Of a stretch of 35,957 nt of DNA, positions 1-7,844 are shown piece by piece. The notes beneath the pieces were generated by a model, which was not told the DNA's origin, did not search any database, and saw only the letters and a list, made by a program, of their open reading frames with translations. Every line of letters begins with the position of its first letter. Positions within the stretch are counted from its first letter, which is position 1. Made by a program: the position numbers and the translations under genes. Source of the DNA: Crocinitomicaceae bacterium. Lineage in GTDB: Bacteria; Bacteroidota; Bacteroidia; Flavobacteriales_D; Crocinitomicaceae. The stretch covers positions 1-35,957 of the forward strand of contig JAURGK010000024.1 in the NCBI GenBank assembly GCA_030833845.1, given 5' to 3'.

Positions 1-396
1 ACCCGGGCGTTGGCGCAAAGCTTCCCAGCGGTAATCTTCTTCCCCAGCCCAAAATTTAAGGGTATAGGCTCCTCGACGTGCAAAATTAAAAGTAAGCCTT
101 GCACCCCAAAGGGTAACAAGCGCTGCCATGAGCAGCATGCGGTGAGAAATTTCTGGAGCCAACAAAGTCATGTGCCACACATAATAAATTGGAACAATAC
201 TCCAAAGTTTGTCTACTTGTGAATTATTTCGAGAAAGTTCGCCCACGATAAAGCAATAGGCAATGACGATTCCAACGGGCCAGGCCATCTGACTCAGGAT
301 ATCGTATTGCATATCAGTAGGTGTGTATCCAAAGTTCAAGCAAATAAGAGGTGCAACGACCACGGTAAAAATCAGAAGTAAAATAGTAAGAAGCAT
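1..396 (-). CDS. DUF1295 / steroid 5-alpha-reductase-like membrane protein (3' end outside window)
   Basis: The first 132 codons of a minus-strand gene, starting at the ATG at 396 and running off the left edge without a stop. The N-terminus is very hydrophobic (about residues 1-18), a second membrane segment lies near 37-48, and a third near 67-100. The stretch KLWSIVPIYYVW, followed by WGARLTFNFARRG and an aromatic, acidic EEDYRW motif, is typical of DUF1295 proteins, which belong to the isoprenylcysteine methyltransferase / steroid 5-alpha-reductase superfamily of integral membrane enzymes. The substrate of bacterial DUF1295 proteins is generally unknown, so no reaction is proposed. It is divergent from the AlkB-like gene, with about 100 bases between them in which I find no clear Bacteroidota promoter. 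The family call is fairly confident; completeness cannot be judged. Confidence 0.82.
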   Translation of the reverse strand, partial: MLLTILLLIFTVVVAPLICLNFGYTPTDMQYDILSQMAWPVGIVIAYCFIVGELSRNNSQVDKLWSIVPIYYVWHMTLLAPEISHRMLLMAALVTLWGARLTFNFARRGAYTLKFWAGEEDYRWEALRQRPG

Positions 397-500
397 ATAG
401 TTGTTTTCAAGTAATTTGCAATAATAGGTTTAGTTCGGGTTTGAAATTAAGAAAAAACTCTTAAGAACAATGACCAAGTATCAATTGTTTGAAAAAACCA

Positions 501-1100
501 ATGGTACACAATGATCAACATATTGAAATCGTTCATCAAGATGGTTTAGTACACTACTATCCAAATTTCATGGATGAAAGCGAAGCAAAATCTTTATTTG
601 ATCAAATTCAAAATTGGTCGTTTTGGAGGCAGCATCAAATTATCATGTTTGGAAAAAAAATAAATGTCCCTAGGCTTGAGGCCTACTTCGCTCTTGATGG
701 AGTTTCATATGGTTATAGTGGGCAGGCCTTGGAAGTTCAAGAATTTCCACCTTTTCTACTCGAGTTACTACAAAGGGTAAGTACCTATACACAAAGCCCT
801 TACAACGCAGTTTTGGTTAATTTTTACCGTGACCAGCTAGATTCTAATGGTTGGCACGCAGACAATGAAAAATCCTTAGGAAAGAATCCAAGCATTGCCT
901 CCTTGAGCTTAGGTGCAGCAAGGCCCTTCGAACTCAAACATATGGCTTCGGGAGATAAAATTAAAATCACGCTAGAAAATGGTAGTCTTTTGCACATGCA
1001 CGGCGCACTGCAGCATCATTACAAACACCAATTACCCAAGTTGCGTCATCAAATTGATGCGCGCATCAATTTGACTTTTCGTTGGGTTCATCCGCTTTAA
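501..1100 (+). CDS. AlkB-like Fe(II)/2-oxoglutarate-dependent dioxygenase
   Basis: Predicted oxidative DNA (or RNA) dealkylase, which removes N-alkyl lesions such as 1-methyladenine using Fe(II), oxygen and 2-oxoglutarate. Counting from the upstream TTG at 489, the iron ligands are visible as H123 and D125 in WHADNEK and H180 in HYKHQLPK. The two arginines that bind 2-oxoglutarate are in RINLTFR (R192, R198). The NAVLVNFYRDQLDSNGWHAD region closely resembles ALKBH2/3-type enzymes, and about 200 residues is normal. The start is uncertain: I chose the ATG at 501, but the in-frame TTG at 489 would add four residues; neither has a Shine-Dalgarno sequence. It lies 19 bases upstream of ribD on the same strand and is probably the first gene of a four-gene operon. 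Function is confident at family level; the preferred substrate is not. Confidence 0.9.
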   Translation: MVHNDQHIEIVHQDGLVHYYPNFMDESEAKSLFDQIQNWSFWRQHQIIMFGKKINVPRLEAYFALDGVSYGYSGQALEVQEFPPFLLELLQRVSTYTQSPYNAVLVNFYRDQLDSNGWHADNEKSLGKNPSIASLSLGAARPFELKHMASGDKIKITLENGSLLHMHGALQHHYKHQLPKLRHQIDARINLTFRWVHPL

Positions 1101-1119
1101 AATCGATACCTTTGAGTTA

Positions 1120-2154
1120 ATGAATTCTCAGCAATACATGCAACGCTGCCTAGATCTTGCCTCCCTTGGGCAAAGTGAGGTTGCACCAAACCCTATGGTA
1201 GGGTGTGTAATTGTTAAAAATGACACCATCATTGGCGAAGGCTACCACGCTTTATTTGGCGGGCCGCATGCCGAGGTCGTAGCCATACAATCCGTCAAAG
1301 ATCAAAATGAGTTGATCGGAGCTACCGTTTATGTAAGTCTCGAACCCTGTGCTCATTTTGGAAAAACTCCACCGTGTAGCAATTTATTGATTGATAAAAA
1401 AGTATCTAAAGTTGTGGTGGCTTGTCTAGATCCAAATCCAAAAGTAGCAGGCAAGGGTATAGAACGATTGAAAAAAGCGGGAATTGCTGTAGAAATTGGA
1501 TTATTGGAGAACGAGGCACAACAGCTCAACAAACGTTTTTTTTGTTACCATCAAAAACAACGGCCCTATGTCATTTTAAAGTGGGCACAAACCAAAGACG
1601 GTTTTTTGGATCGCTTGCGTACCAAAGACCAAAAAGGCATTCATTGGATAAGCTCTGAAGAATCCAAAGCGCTTGTGCACCATTGGCGCAGCCAAGAAAT
1701 GAGTATCTTAGTTGGAAAGCATACGGCAATCAATGACAATCCTTCTTTGACGGTTCGTGATGTCAGTGGTAAAAACCCAATTCGAATACTTATTGACAGC
1801 CAACTTCAGGTTCAAAACGACATCAGTTTGTTTTCTAAAGACGCCCCTACCCTCATTTTTAATCGATTGAAAAACGATAAAAATGATAGTGTCGAATGGA
1901 TAAAAATAGCAGAAACCAATACCAAAAACATTCTAGAAGAACTACACAAACGAGGCATCCATTCGGTGATGGTTGAAGGTGGAAGCAGGACACTCCAATA
2001 TTTTATTGTAGACAATGTTTGGGATGAAGCCTATGTTTTGGTAGGTGATGTAACTTTTAAGGAAGGTGTGAAGGCCCCAGTTCTGAATAGAATTCCAGAC
2101 AAATCACATCCTTTTGGCTCCGATCAAATCTATTACTTTAAACGACGAATGTGA
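1120..2154 (+). CDS. ribD: Bifunctional riboflavin biosynthesis deaminase/reductase RibD
   Basis: Catalyses two consecutive steps of riboflavin synthesis: deamination of the 2,5-diaminopyrimidinone phosphate and NADPH-dependent reduction of the ribosyl side chain. The N-terminal cytidine-deaminase-like domain (about residues 1-145) has the zinc site HAE (H50, E52) and PCAHFGKTPPC (C77, C86). The C-terminal reductase domain (about 147-344) contains RPYVILKWAQTKDG and the late VEGGSRTL motif characteristic of RibD/HTP reductases. At 344 residues it is near the usual family length of about 350-370, so both domains are complete. No other riboflavin gene is in the window, consistent with scattered rib genes in Bacteroidota. 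The stop codon overlaps the GTG start of the next gene (GTGA), suggesting translational coupling. Confidence 0.96.
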   Translation: MNSQQYMQRCLDLASLGQSEVAPNPMVGCVIVKNDTIIGEGYHALFGGPHAEVVAIQSVKDQNELIGATVYVSLEPCAHFGKTPPCSNLLIDKKVSKVVVACLDPNPKVAGKGIERLKKAGIAVEIGLLENEAQQLNKRFFCYHQKQRPYVILKWAQTKDGFLDRLRTKDQKGIHWISSEESKALVHHWRSQEMSILVGKHTAINDNPSLTVRDVSGKNPIRILIDSQLQVQNDISLFSKDAPTLIFNRLKNDKNDSVEWIKIAETNTKNILEELHKRGIHSVMVEGGSRTLQYFIVDNVWDEAYVLVGDVTFKEGVKAPVLNRIPDKSHPFGSDQIYYFKRRM

Positions 2155-2801
2155 AAAAGCTGATCCTTTTTTTTATTTTGACTTTGATTCAACATTGTGC
2201 TTTTGGACAAAGTTACCAATTAGCTGTACTCAAGTATAATGGAGGCGGCGATTACTATGCCAATCCGACTGCACTTCCAAATTTGATTAAGTTCTGTAAT
2301 AGTGAACTAGGAATGCATATTGCCAAAGAAGTACCCTATGTGGCTGTTGGTAGTCCTGATCTTTTCGACTACCCATTTATTCACATGACAGGGCATGGCA
2401 ATGTGGTTTTTTCAAAAGCAGAATTACTCAATTTACGCACTTATTTGTTGGCTGGAGGGTTCTTACATATTGACGACAACTATGGCATGGATGGCTTTGT
2501 TCGGGCCGAATTAAAAAAAGTATTTCCAGAAGCTACCCTCACAGAGCTCCCGTCAACACATCCCATATTTAATCAAAGATTTCACTTTCCAAATGGTTTG
2601 CCAAAAATTCACGAGCACGATGCCAAACCACCACAAGCCTTCGGAATTGTGATCGAAGGCAGGCTTGTCTGTTTGTACACCTACCAAACCGATTTATCTG
2701 ATGGCTGGGAAGACCCCCAAGTACATAACGACCCGCCCGAAAAAAGAAGACAAGCACTTCAAATGGGTTCAAATATCATCCAATATGTTTTCTCTAATTA
2801 A
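2151..2801 (+). CDS. DUF4159 domain-containing exported protein
   Basis: Starts with GTG that overlaps the ribD stop by four bases. An N-terminal signal peptide (basic KK, then a hydrophobic run, ending CAFGQ around residue 20) precedes a single DUF4159 domain. Recognisable parts are the start QLAVLKYNGGGDYYANP, the HMTGHGNVVFS segment, LAGGFLHIDDNYGMDG, and a tryptophan/aspartate stretch near the end (DLSDGWEDPQVHND). DUF4159 has a ThuA/glutamine-amidotransferase-like fold; its role is unknown and I do not assign one. In other Bacteroidota, DUF4159 genes often sit near MoxR ATPase/VWA-domain genes, which is not the case here. No lipobox or sorting domain is present, so the product is probably periplasmic. 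The 3' end overlaps the next gene by 17 bases. Confidence 0.88.
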   Translation: MKKLILFFILTLIQHCAFGQSYQLAVLKYNGGGDYYANPTALPNLIKFCNSELGMHIAKEVPYVAVGSPDLFDYPFIHMTGHGNVVFSKAELLNLRTYLLAGGFLHIDDNYGMDGFVRAELKKVFPEATLTELPSTHPIFNQRFHFPNGLPKIHEHDAKPPQAFGIVIEGRLVCLYTYQTDLSDGWEDPQVHNDPPEKRRQALQMGSNIIQYVFSN

Positions 2802-3693
2802 ACAAGCTTCACTACTACTTTTGATGATGCAAGGTAGCTTTTTGATGGGGCAAATTGACCCTTTCATAGGTATCATTGATGCGGATTCTTGCGATTTTAG
2901 TTCAAGTTGTAGCTACCTTACGCTCAGTAACAACGATCTTTGGCAAAAAGGCATAGCAACAAAAAACACCCTACAAAGTAATGAGATAGTGCTCATCACA
3001 GATACATTGGTACCCTATCCGAGCAATTCCTCCAATGCTTTTGAAATTCATTGGCCCGTATATACTCACTCTTTTTTTAATTTCATTTTATCCTTTGAGC
3101 ACAGCATGCATACGCCTGCCTATGAAGATGGAGGTAAGATTGAAATCTCATATGATTATGGGCAAAATTGGTTGTCCATAGAAGATGATTACAATTCAAA
3201 TATTGCCGTTCATAAAGAAAACTTCTATGGGCCATTCGACACCTTATTTGATGGAAGCCAAGGCTTTTCAGGTGAATTCAACAACCGACATTCGGCCATT
3301 CAATGGGTTTGGATTTTACCTTTAAAGGATATGCCAACCGACACGATGTATTACAGATTTCACTTTGTCAGCGATAGCAACAATCAAAATATGGATGGTT
3401 GGATGATTCATCAATTGAAATTTTCTTATGCTGAAATCGATGGCGGCATCAATGAAGAAATTCAGCAAATGAATCTATTTCATGTACAAACACAGTCTGC
3501 AGAAAACCACCTTGAAATTGAAACAGACATTCAAGAATTCACCCTATTTCTCTACAACCACTTGGGGCAATGTTTAGCCACCACAACAAATGAAAAATCC
3601 CTGAATGTATCAGGGATTCCTCAAGGTATTTATTGGATTAAGTTCCGGACCGGTTCGGGACTAGAACAAACATCTAAAGTATTGCTAAATTAA
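2785..3693 (+). CDS. Small exported protein with T9SS type A sorting domain
   Basis: Starting at the ATG at 2785 gives 302 residues with a clear signal peptide (residues 1-23, ending FLMGQ). The open frame extends 40 codons further upstream inside the DUF4159 gene, but that extension would bury the signal peptide, so I reject it. The middle part (about 30-225) is beta-rich, with a passage GGKIEISYDYGQNW followed by a segment about displacement from a reference (FYGPFDTLFDGSQGFSGE) that recurs in secreted Bacteroidota jelly-roll (MAM/concanavalin-like) domains. The last 75 residues form a type A sorting domain: a strand pair with YNHLGQ, then GIPQGIYWIKF and a terminal strand ending KVLLN. It is predicted to be secreted or cell-surface attached by T9SS. 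The specific function is unknown. Its stop overlaps the convergent cyclophilin-FKBP gene by four bases. Confidence 0.85.
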   Translation: MFSLIKQASLLLLMMQGSFLMGQIDPFIGIIDADSCDFSSSCSYLTLSNNDLWQKGIATKNTLQSNEIVLITDTLVPYPSNSSNAFEIHWPVYTHSFFNFILSFEHSMHTPAYEDGGKIEISYDYGQNWLSIEDDYNSNIAVHKENFYGPFDTLFDGSQGFSGEFNNRHSAIQWVWILPLKDMPTDTMYYRFHFVSDSNNQNMDGWMIHQLKFSYAEIDGGINEEIQQMNLFHVQTQSAENHLEIETDIQEFTLFLYNHLGQCLATTTNEKSLNVSGIPQGIYWIKFRTGSGLEQTSKVLLN

Positions 3694-4790
3694 TGCTCGT
3701 GACCATCATGGTCTCCATGGGGATGATCATGAGCGGCAGCGCCCACACTGAGTAGTTCTATTTCAAAAACCAAATCTGAGTATGGTGGAATTGCACCTGG
3801 TCTGCCTTGTGGCCCATAAGCATTGTAGTAAGGAATGATCAATAATATCTTCCCTCCTTCTTTAATGTAGGTAATGCCCTCCTCGAATCCTGGGATCATG
3901 CGTTGCACTTTGTATTCAAATTCGAGTGGCATATTGCGGTCTTTGGAAGAATCGAACTTTTTACCTCCCCTGCGCAAAGTACCAGTATAGTGCAAGCTCA
4001 CTTTCTTTCCTTCTTCAACTTGGGCCCCTGTACCTTCATTTAAAATGACGTATAACAATCCTGTTGGGCTCTGAATTGCATTGGGATAAAGTAATTTCAC
4101 CTCCTCTAGCATCAAAGCTTTGTATTCTTCTTGAGATAGCCCTGCAATTCGGGCAATTTGGGCCTGGTCAGCAGCTTCTTTGTTTTTAAGTGACTGATAT
4201 ACTTGATCAAAAGCAATTTGCGCATTCCATTTTTTTGCTTCTGCGCCTAGGCGAATAATTTCTACTTTTTGCATTTCATCATTTTGGGCAATGGCATTTA
4301 CAACCTCTTGACCCAACACTACATGACCAAAAACTGTATGCTTGCCGTCTAACCAGGGTGTCTCTTTGTGCGTTATGAAAAATTGAGACCCGTTTGTATT
4401 TGGTCCTGAATTGGCCATTGATAAAATACCTGGACCTGTGTGTTTTAAAGTTGGGTCAATTTCATCATAGAATTTGTAGCCAGGATCTCCAGAGCCATTT
4501 CCCAAAGGATCACCTCCTTGAATCATAAAATCTGCAATCACTCTATGGAATTTCAAACCGTCGTAGAATGGCTTGTCAACAACCACATTATCAACTTTGA
4601 AATTTCCTTCAATTAGACCAACAAAATTTCCAACGGTCATAGGAACTTTTTGGTATTCGAGTTGACAAATAATCACGCCTTTGGAAGTGGTAAATTTGGC
4701 AAACAATCCATTGCCCAGCGACGATGCATTTTGTGCAAAGCTTGAAGTTAAAACGAGTGTTAAAAAGGCAGTAATAATAGAATTTTTCAT
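3690..4790 (-). CDS. Exported cyclophilin-FKBP fusion peptidyl-prolyl isomerase with His-rich tail
   Basis: Two unrelated prolyl isomerase folds in one 366-residue chain. A signal peptide (1-20, ending SSFAQ) is followed by a cyclophilin domain (about 28-187) with the catalytic FHRVI (R83), GSQFFIT (about 134-140) and PWLDGKHTVFG (W146), all matching active cyclophilins. A helical linker (about 188-240) leads to an FKBP domain (about 244-349) with Y268, F279-D280, IPGF (299-302) and Y325; the conserved active-site tryptophan of FKBP12 is phenylalanine here (F302). The last 13 residues hold six histidines plus acidic residues (354-366), resembling the metal-binding tail of SlyD. Predicted to speed proline-limited folding in the periplasm. 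It is the last gene of a minus operon, three bases after another FKBP. Such dual-family immunophilins are known but uncommon. Confidence 0.95.
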   Translation of the reverse strand: MKNSIITAFLTLVLTSSFAQNASSLGNGLFAKFTTSKGVIICQLEYQKVPMTVGNFVGLIEGNFKVDNVVVDKPFYDGLKFHRVIADFMIQGGDPLGNGSGDPGYKFYDEIDPTLKHTGPGILSMANSGPNTNGSQFFITHKETPWLDGKHTVFGHVVLGQEVVNAIAQNDEMQKVEIIRLGAEAKKWNAQIAFDQVYQSLKNKEAADQAQIARIAGLSQEEYKALMLEEVKLLYPNAIQSPTGLLYVILNEGTGAQVEEGKKVSLHYTGTLRRGGKKFDSSKDRNMPLEFEYKVQRMIPGFEEGITYIKEGGKILLIIPYYNAYGPQGRPGAIPPYSDLVFEIELLSVGAAAHDHPHGDHDGHEH

Positions 4791-4793
4791 AGT

Positions 4794-5507
4794 TTATTTT
4801 TCAATATCAAGTAGTTCAACTTCGAAGATTAATACAGAATATGGCAAGATGAGCTCGGTTGGCGATGCAGGTCCATAGGCCAATTGCTGCGGAATATAAA
4901 AACGATATTTTGAGCCTATACTCATCAGTTGCACCCCTTCAGTCCAGCCTGGAATTACCATATTTAAAGGAAAAGAGATAGGTTCGTTGCGCTCAACAGA
5001 ACTATCAAATACTTGGCCATCAATGTTGGTTCCGGTGTAATGCACCCTAACGGTTGAACTTTCTTTTGGCTTATCTCCTCGACCTTTTTTAAGCACTTCA
5101 TATTGCAATCCACTAGCCGTAACTTGTATTTCTTTTCTCTTGGCATTTTCAATTAAAAAGGCTTCCCCTTTTTCTCTATTGACTCTACCGGCTTCATCTT
5201 GAATTGCCATCAGCTCTTCATTCATTGCTTGCTCGGCTTGTTGAGTGGCTTGCATTTTTTCTTGAAAATATGACATCACACACTGATTGGCAGAATCAGT
5301 CAACTGACTTTGGCGTTGTTGCATGGCATCTGCCAAGCCGGCTAGAAGTAATTCTACATTGGCTTCCGGGAAATCTTTTAATATACTCTGTGCAATATTC
5401 TGACCAGCAAGGTAGCTCACTGAATCTATACGCGTATTGAATTGTAGGTTTTGTGCTTGCCCTTCAATTGCAAAGCCCAAGAGGAGTGTGATAAATATTT
5501 TTTTCAT
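4794..5507 (-). CDS. Exported FkpA/Mip-type FKBP peptidyl-prolyl isomerase
   Basis: Periplasmic prolyl cis-trans isomerase with the FkpA/Mip layout. I take the ATG at 5507 (237 residues) because it begins directly with a signal peptide (MKKIFITLLLGFAIEGQAQ); the open frame extends 11 codons upstream but overlaps the nadK end. Residues about 27-125 form the alpha-helical N-terminal domain with DSVSYLAGQNIAQSI, which in relatives mediates dimerisation. Residues about 130-235 form the FKBP domain, in which every active-site position of FKBP12 that I can align is kept: Y157, F167-D168, V184-I185, W188, Y211 and F228. It is thus the catalytically canonical partner of the downstream fusion protein, whose W is replaced. 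It lies two bases after nadK and three bases before the fusion gene, so it is almost certainly co-transcribed with both. Confidence 0.93.
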   Translation of the reverse strand: MKKIFITLLLGFAIEGQAQNLQFNTRIDSVSYLAGQNIAQSILKDFPEANVELLLAGLADAMQQRQSQLTDSANQCVMSYFQEKMQATQQAEQAMNEELMAIQDEAGRVNREKGEAFLIENAKRKEIQVTASGLQYEVLKKGRGDKPKESSTVRVHYTGTNIDGQVFDSSVERNEPISFPLNMVIPGWTEGVQLMSIGSKYRFYIPQQLAYGPASPTELILPYSVLIFEVELLDIEK

Positions 5508-5509
5508 GT

Positions 5510-6397
5510 TTAAATTTCGTTGCGGGTATCCGAACCCCACAACATTTTGTTTCGGATGGTATCTAAAAAGTTATTGTCTTCAAATTTAACAACATTGATC
5601 ATAAATTCGGCCTTTGTAATAGTTACTTTTTCTCCTTGCTTGATTTGTCTGGAATGGCCATCCAAGGTAAGTAAATAAGAGCGGTCACGGCCCTCTACTT
5701 CTAAGGTAATTGGTAGGTGATCTGGAACAACAACAGGACGTACATTGAGATTGTGTGGTGCAATAGGTGTAAGTATATGTACTTGGCAACCAGGTGTAAT
5801 AATTGGGCCTCCACAACTTAAACTATAAGCAGTTGAGCCCGTAGGAGTGCCAACAATAAGGCCATCGGCCCAATAAGTGTTGAGAAATTTATCGTCTAAG
5901 AATGTGTGCACCTTAATCATAGTGGAGGTGTCTTTTTTTTGGAGCGTTAATTCATTCAGAGCAAAATTTTGATCTCCAAAAATGCCATTTTCGGTATGAA
6001 CCCTTAGCAATGATCTTTTTTGAAATTCATAGGCACCGCTCGCAAAGCGTTCCAATGTTTGATCAATTTGATTCTTCGATAAATTCGACAGAAAGCCTAA
6101 GCGACCAATGTTGATTCCCAAGATAGGAACCTTGGAGTCTCGAATGAAGGATACTGCTTTTAAAAAGGTACCATCCCCTCCTACACTGATCAAAAGATCA
6201 AAACCCTCCTGAAGGTCCAAATAACTTTCGAAGGTGGGTGATGTCAATGGCCATTGGAACTTATTGTGCAATTGCAAAGCGAGTTCTTTTTCTAAAATCG
6301 CTTTGTATCCGTATTGTTCGACGCGCTGCAACAGCTCTTGCAGCACTAGGAAGTCTGATTTGACAATTTTTTTAGCAAAGATGGCAATTTGTTTCAT
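5510..6397 (-). CDS. nadK: NAD kinase
   Basis: Phosphorylates NAD to NADP in the cytoplasm. All family landmarks are present: GGDGTFL (residues 73-79), the NE pair (148-149), the D178-containing stretch WADGLIVGTPTGSTAYSLS, and the C-terminal region ending in RDSYLL-like strands around LTLDGHSRQI. Length, 295 residues, is normal. The ATG overlaps the TAA of the upstream CBS gene by one base (TAATG), an arrangement typical of translational coupling. In several Flavobacteriia I recall the order CBS protein, nadK, DUF6089, undecaprenyl diphosphate synthase, bamA; here the genes after nadK are two prolyl isomerases instead. Confidence 0.97.
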   Translation of the reverse strand: MKQIAIFAKKIVKSDFLVLQELLQRVEQYGYKAILEKELALQLHNKFQWPLTSPTFESYLDLQEGFDLLISVGGDGTFLKAVSFIRDSKVPILGINIGRLGFLSNLSKNQIDQTLERFASGAYEFQKRSLLRVHTENGIFGDQNFALNELTLQKKDTSTMIKVHTFLDDKFLNTYWADGLIVGTPTGSTAYSLSCGGPIITPGCQVHILTPIAPHNLNVRPVVVPDHLPITLEVEGRDRSYLLTLDGHSRQIKQGEKVTITKAEFMINVVKFEDNNFLDTIRNKMLWGSDTRNEI

Positions 6398-7059
6398 TAC
6401 ATGCTCAAATAATGCATGAGCTCATTGTAGCGCTCCTGCAGTTCATTGGGCTCTTGGGCCGTATTGAAACTTGCGCGTACTTGATAATCATAGCGTTCAA
6501 AGGTACGGATAATTGCATTTAGGTTTTGCTGATTGATACGCAAATTCACTTGAATTTTGTTGCTGTCCGGTATTTCCAAAATAAATACATTGAGGATTTT
6601 AGCTTGGTTACTTTCTACAATTTGAGCAATTTGGGCCAAGGTATAGTCATTGGTATTCATTTCAAGAACCAAAATAGCACCAGTCGCTTCATGACCCACA
6701 TTTTGGGCCAATAATTGTATCAATTCTTGGGAGCTGATGACGCCTAAAAACTGTTCTTGCCGATTTAAAACAGGCAGCACCGTTAAATTAAATCGTGCAA
6801 AGTGCCTCAAGACATCAAAAAGATGAGCATCGTTGAATGCAAAAGGTCTTGGCAAGTGTTGAAAAAGGGTATCGAGGCTTGGCTCAAGGCTAGACTGATC
6901 GAGTAATTCAGATTCTGATACAAGCCCCACAAAGTTGCCATGTTTGAGAACAGGTAAATGGTTCACTTGGAATTCATCCATCCAGTAAAGAGCTTTCTCG
7001 CCGGTATCTGAATGCAAGAGCGGCGGGATGTGTTCGGAGAGTATGGAGTCTGCGCGCAT
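6397..7059 (-). CDS. CBS-pair protein with C-terminal ACT-like domain
   Basis: A 220-residue cytoplasmic protein with two CBS motifs (about residues 2-53 and 66-118; note HLPVLKHGNFVGLVSESEL and TVLPVLNRQEQFLGVISSQEL) followed by an ACT-like domain (about 126-197, starting GAILVLEMNTNDYTL). CBS pairs usually bind adenine nucleotides, and ACT domains bind small metabolites, so a ligand-sensing role is likely. The CBS-ACT order resembles AcuB-type proteins. It is directly coupled to nadK by a one-base overlap, which suggests, but does not show, that it senses or modulates nucleotide cofactor status. It is the first gene of the minus operon and is divergent from pdxJ. Upstream of its ATG I see no full promoter match. 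Confidence 0.88.
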   Translation of the reverse strand: MRADSILSEHIPPLLHSDTGEKALYWMDEFQVNHLPVLKHGNFVGLVSESELLDQSSLEPSLDTLFQHLPRPFAFNDAHLFDVLRHFARFNLTVLPVLNRQEQFLGVISSQELIQLLAQNVGHEATGAILVLEMNTNDYTLAQIAQIVESNQAKILNVFILEIPDSNKIQVNLRINQQNLNAIIRTFERYDYQVRASFNTAQEPNELQERYNELMHYLSM

Positions 7060-7121
7060 AGTGGATGCAAAATACTAATTTCCTTGAATGTTTTGTACTT
7101 TTGTCAATCAATTATTGTGCC

Positions 7122-7844
7122 ATGACCAGACTAAGCGTTAATATCAATAAAATTGCAACCCTACGCAATGCTCGTGGTGGCCAAACACCTGATGTGGTAA
7201 AATTTGCTATTGATGCCGAACGGTATGGTGCGCAAGGCATCACAGTTCATCCCCGCCCAGACCAACGCCATATTACCACTCAAGATTGTTATGATTTGTC
7301 AAAAGTTGTAACCACTGAATTCAATATCGAAGGCTACCCAGACGAACGATACCTTCAACTCATTGAGGCGCTCAAACCCGCCCAAGCTACACTTGTACCA
7401 GACCCTCCGGGAGTATTGACCTCAAATGCAGGATGGGACCTTTATAAACAAGCGCAATTTCTTGAGCCAATTATTGAAAGAATTAAAAAAATCGGCGTCC
7501 GGGTTTCGCTATTTATGGAAACAGACCTGTCGGGATTGGATAGCGCCAAACAAATCGGTGCAGACCGCATCGAACTTTATACCGGACCTTATGCTGCGCA
7601 TTATGCCGAGAATGCCCAAATGGCCATCGCACCTTACATCAAAGCTGCAAGTCACGCACAAAAACTGGGCCTTGGGATCAACGCTGGGCATGATCTTAAC
7701 CTACACAATTTGGCTTTTTTAAAGAAAGAACTTGTACAGCTTGATGAAGTATCTATTGGGCATGCATTGGTCGCTGATGCCCTTTATTTGGGTATTGAAA
7801 ACAGTATTGGGCGCTATCTTTACGAGTTGCGCGAAGGAGCTTGA
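7122..7844 (+). CDS. pdxJ: Pyridoxine 5'-phosphate synthase PdxJ
   Basis: Condenses 1-deoxyxylulose 5-phosphate with 3-amino-2-oxopropyl phosphate to form pyridoxine 5'-phosphate, the closing step of the DXP-dependent vitamin B6 route. The start at 7122 gives 240 residues beginning [20 protein letters not shown], the normal N-terminus of the family; 19 extra upstream codons are rejected. Conserved elements are HPRPDQRHI (43-51), the ERYG/E70 region, [12 protein letters not shown] and [11 protein letters not shown], which together form the phosphate- and substrate-binding ends of the TIM barrel. A TACTTTTG sequence at 7096-7103 fits the Bacteroidota -7 consensus TAnnTTTG, but I see no good -33 element. 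In other Bacteroidota pdxJ commonly neighbours the CBS-nadK pair, as here. The 3' end overlaps the convergent mscS gene by 25 bases. Confidence 0.97.
   Translation: MTRLSVNINKIATLRNARGGQTPDVVKFAIDAERYGAQGITVHPRPDQRHITTQDCYDLSKVVTTEFNIEGYPDERYLQLIEALKPAQATLVPDPPGVLTSNAGWDLYKQAQFLEPIIERIKKIGVRVSLFMETDLSGLDSAKQIGADRIELYTGPYAAHYAENAQMAIAPYIKAASHAQKLGLGINAGHDLNLHNLAFLKKELVQLDEVSIGHALVADALYLGIENSIGRYLYELREGA

Noticed and set aside
470..514. A 14-codon upstream open frame overlapping the AlkB gene start
   Set aside because: Short, no codon bias or ribosome-binding site, no known leader-peptide role for this family.
2665..2784. A 40-codon N-terminal extension of the small T9SS protein inside the DUF4159 gene
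   Set aside because: It would place the clear signal peptide in the middle of the protein; sequence is a shadow of DUF4159.
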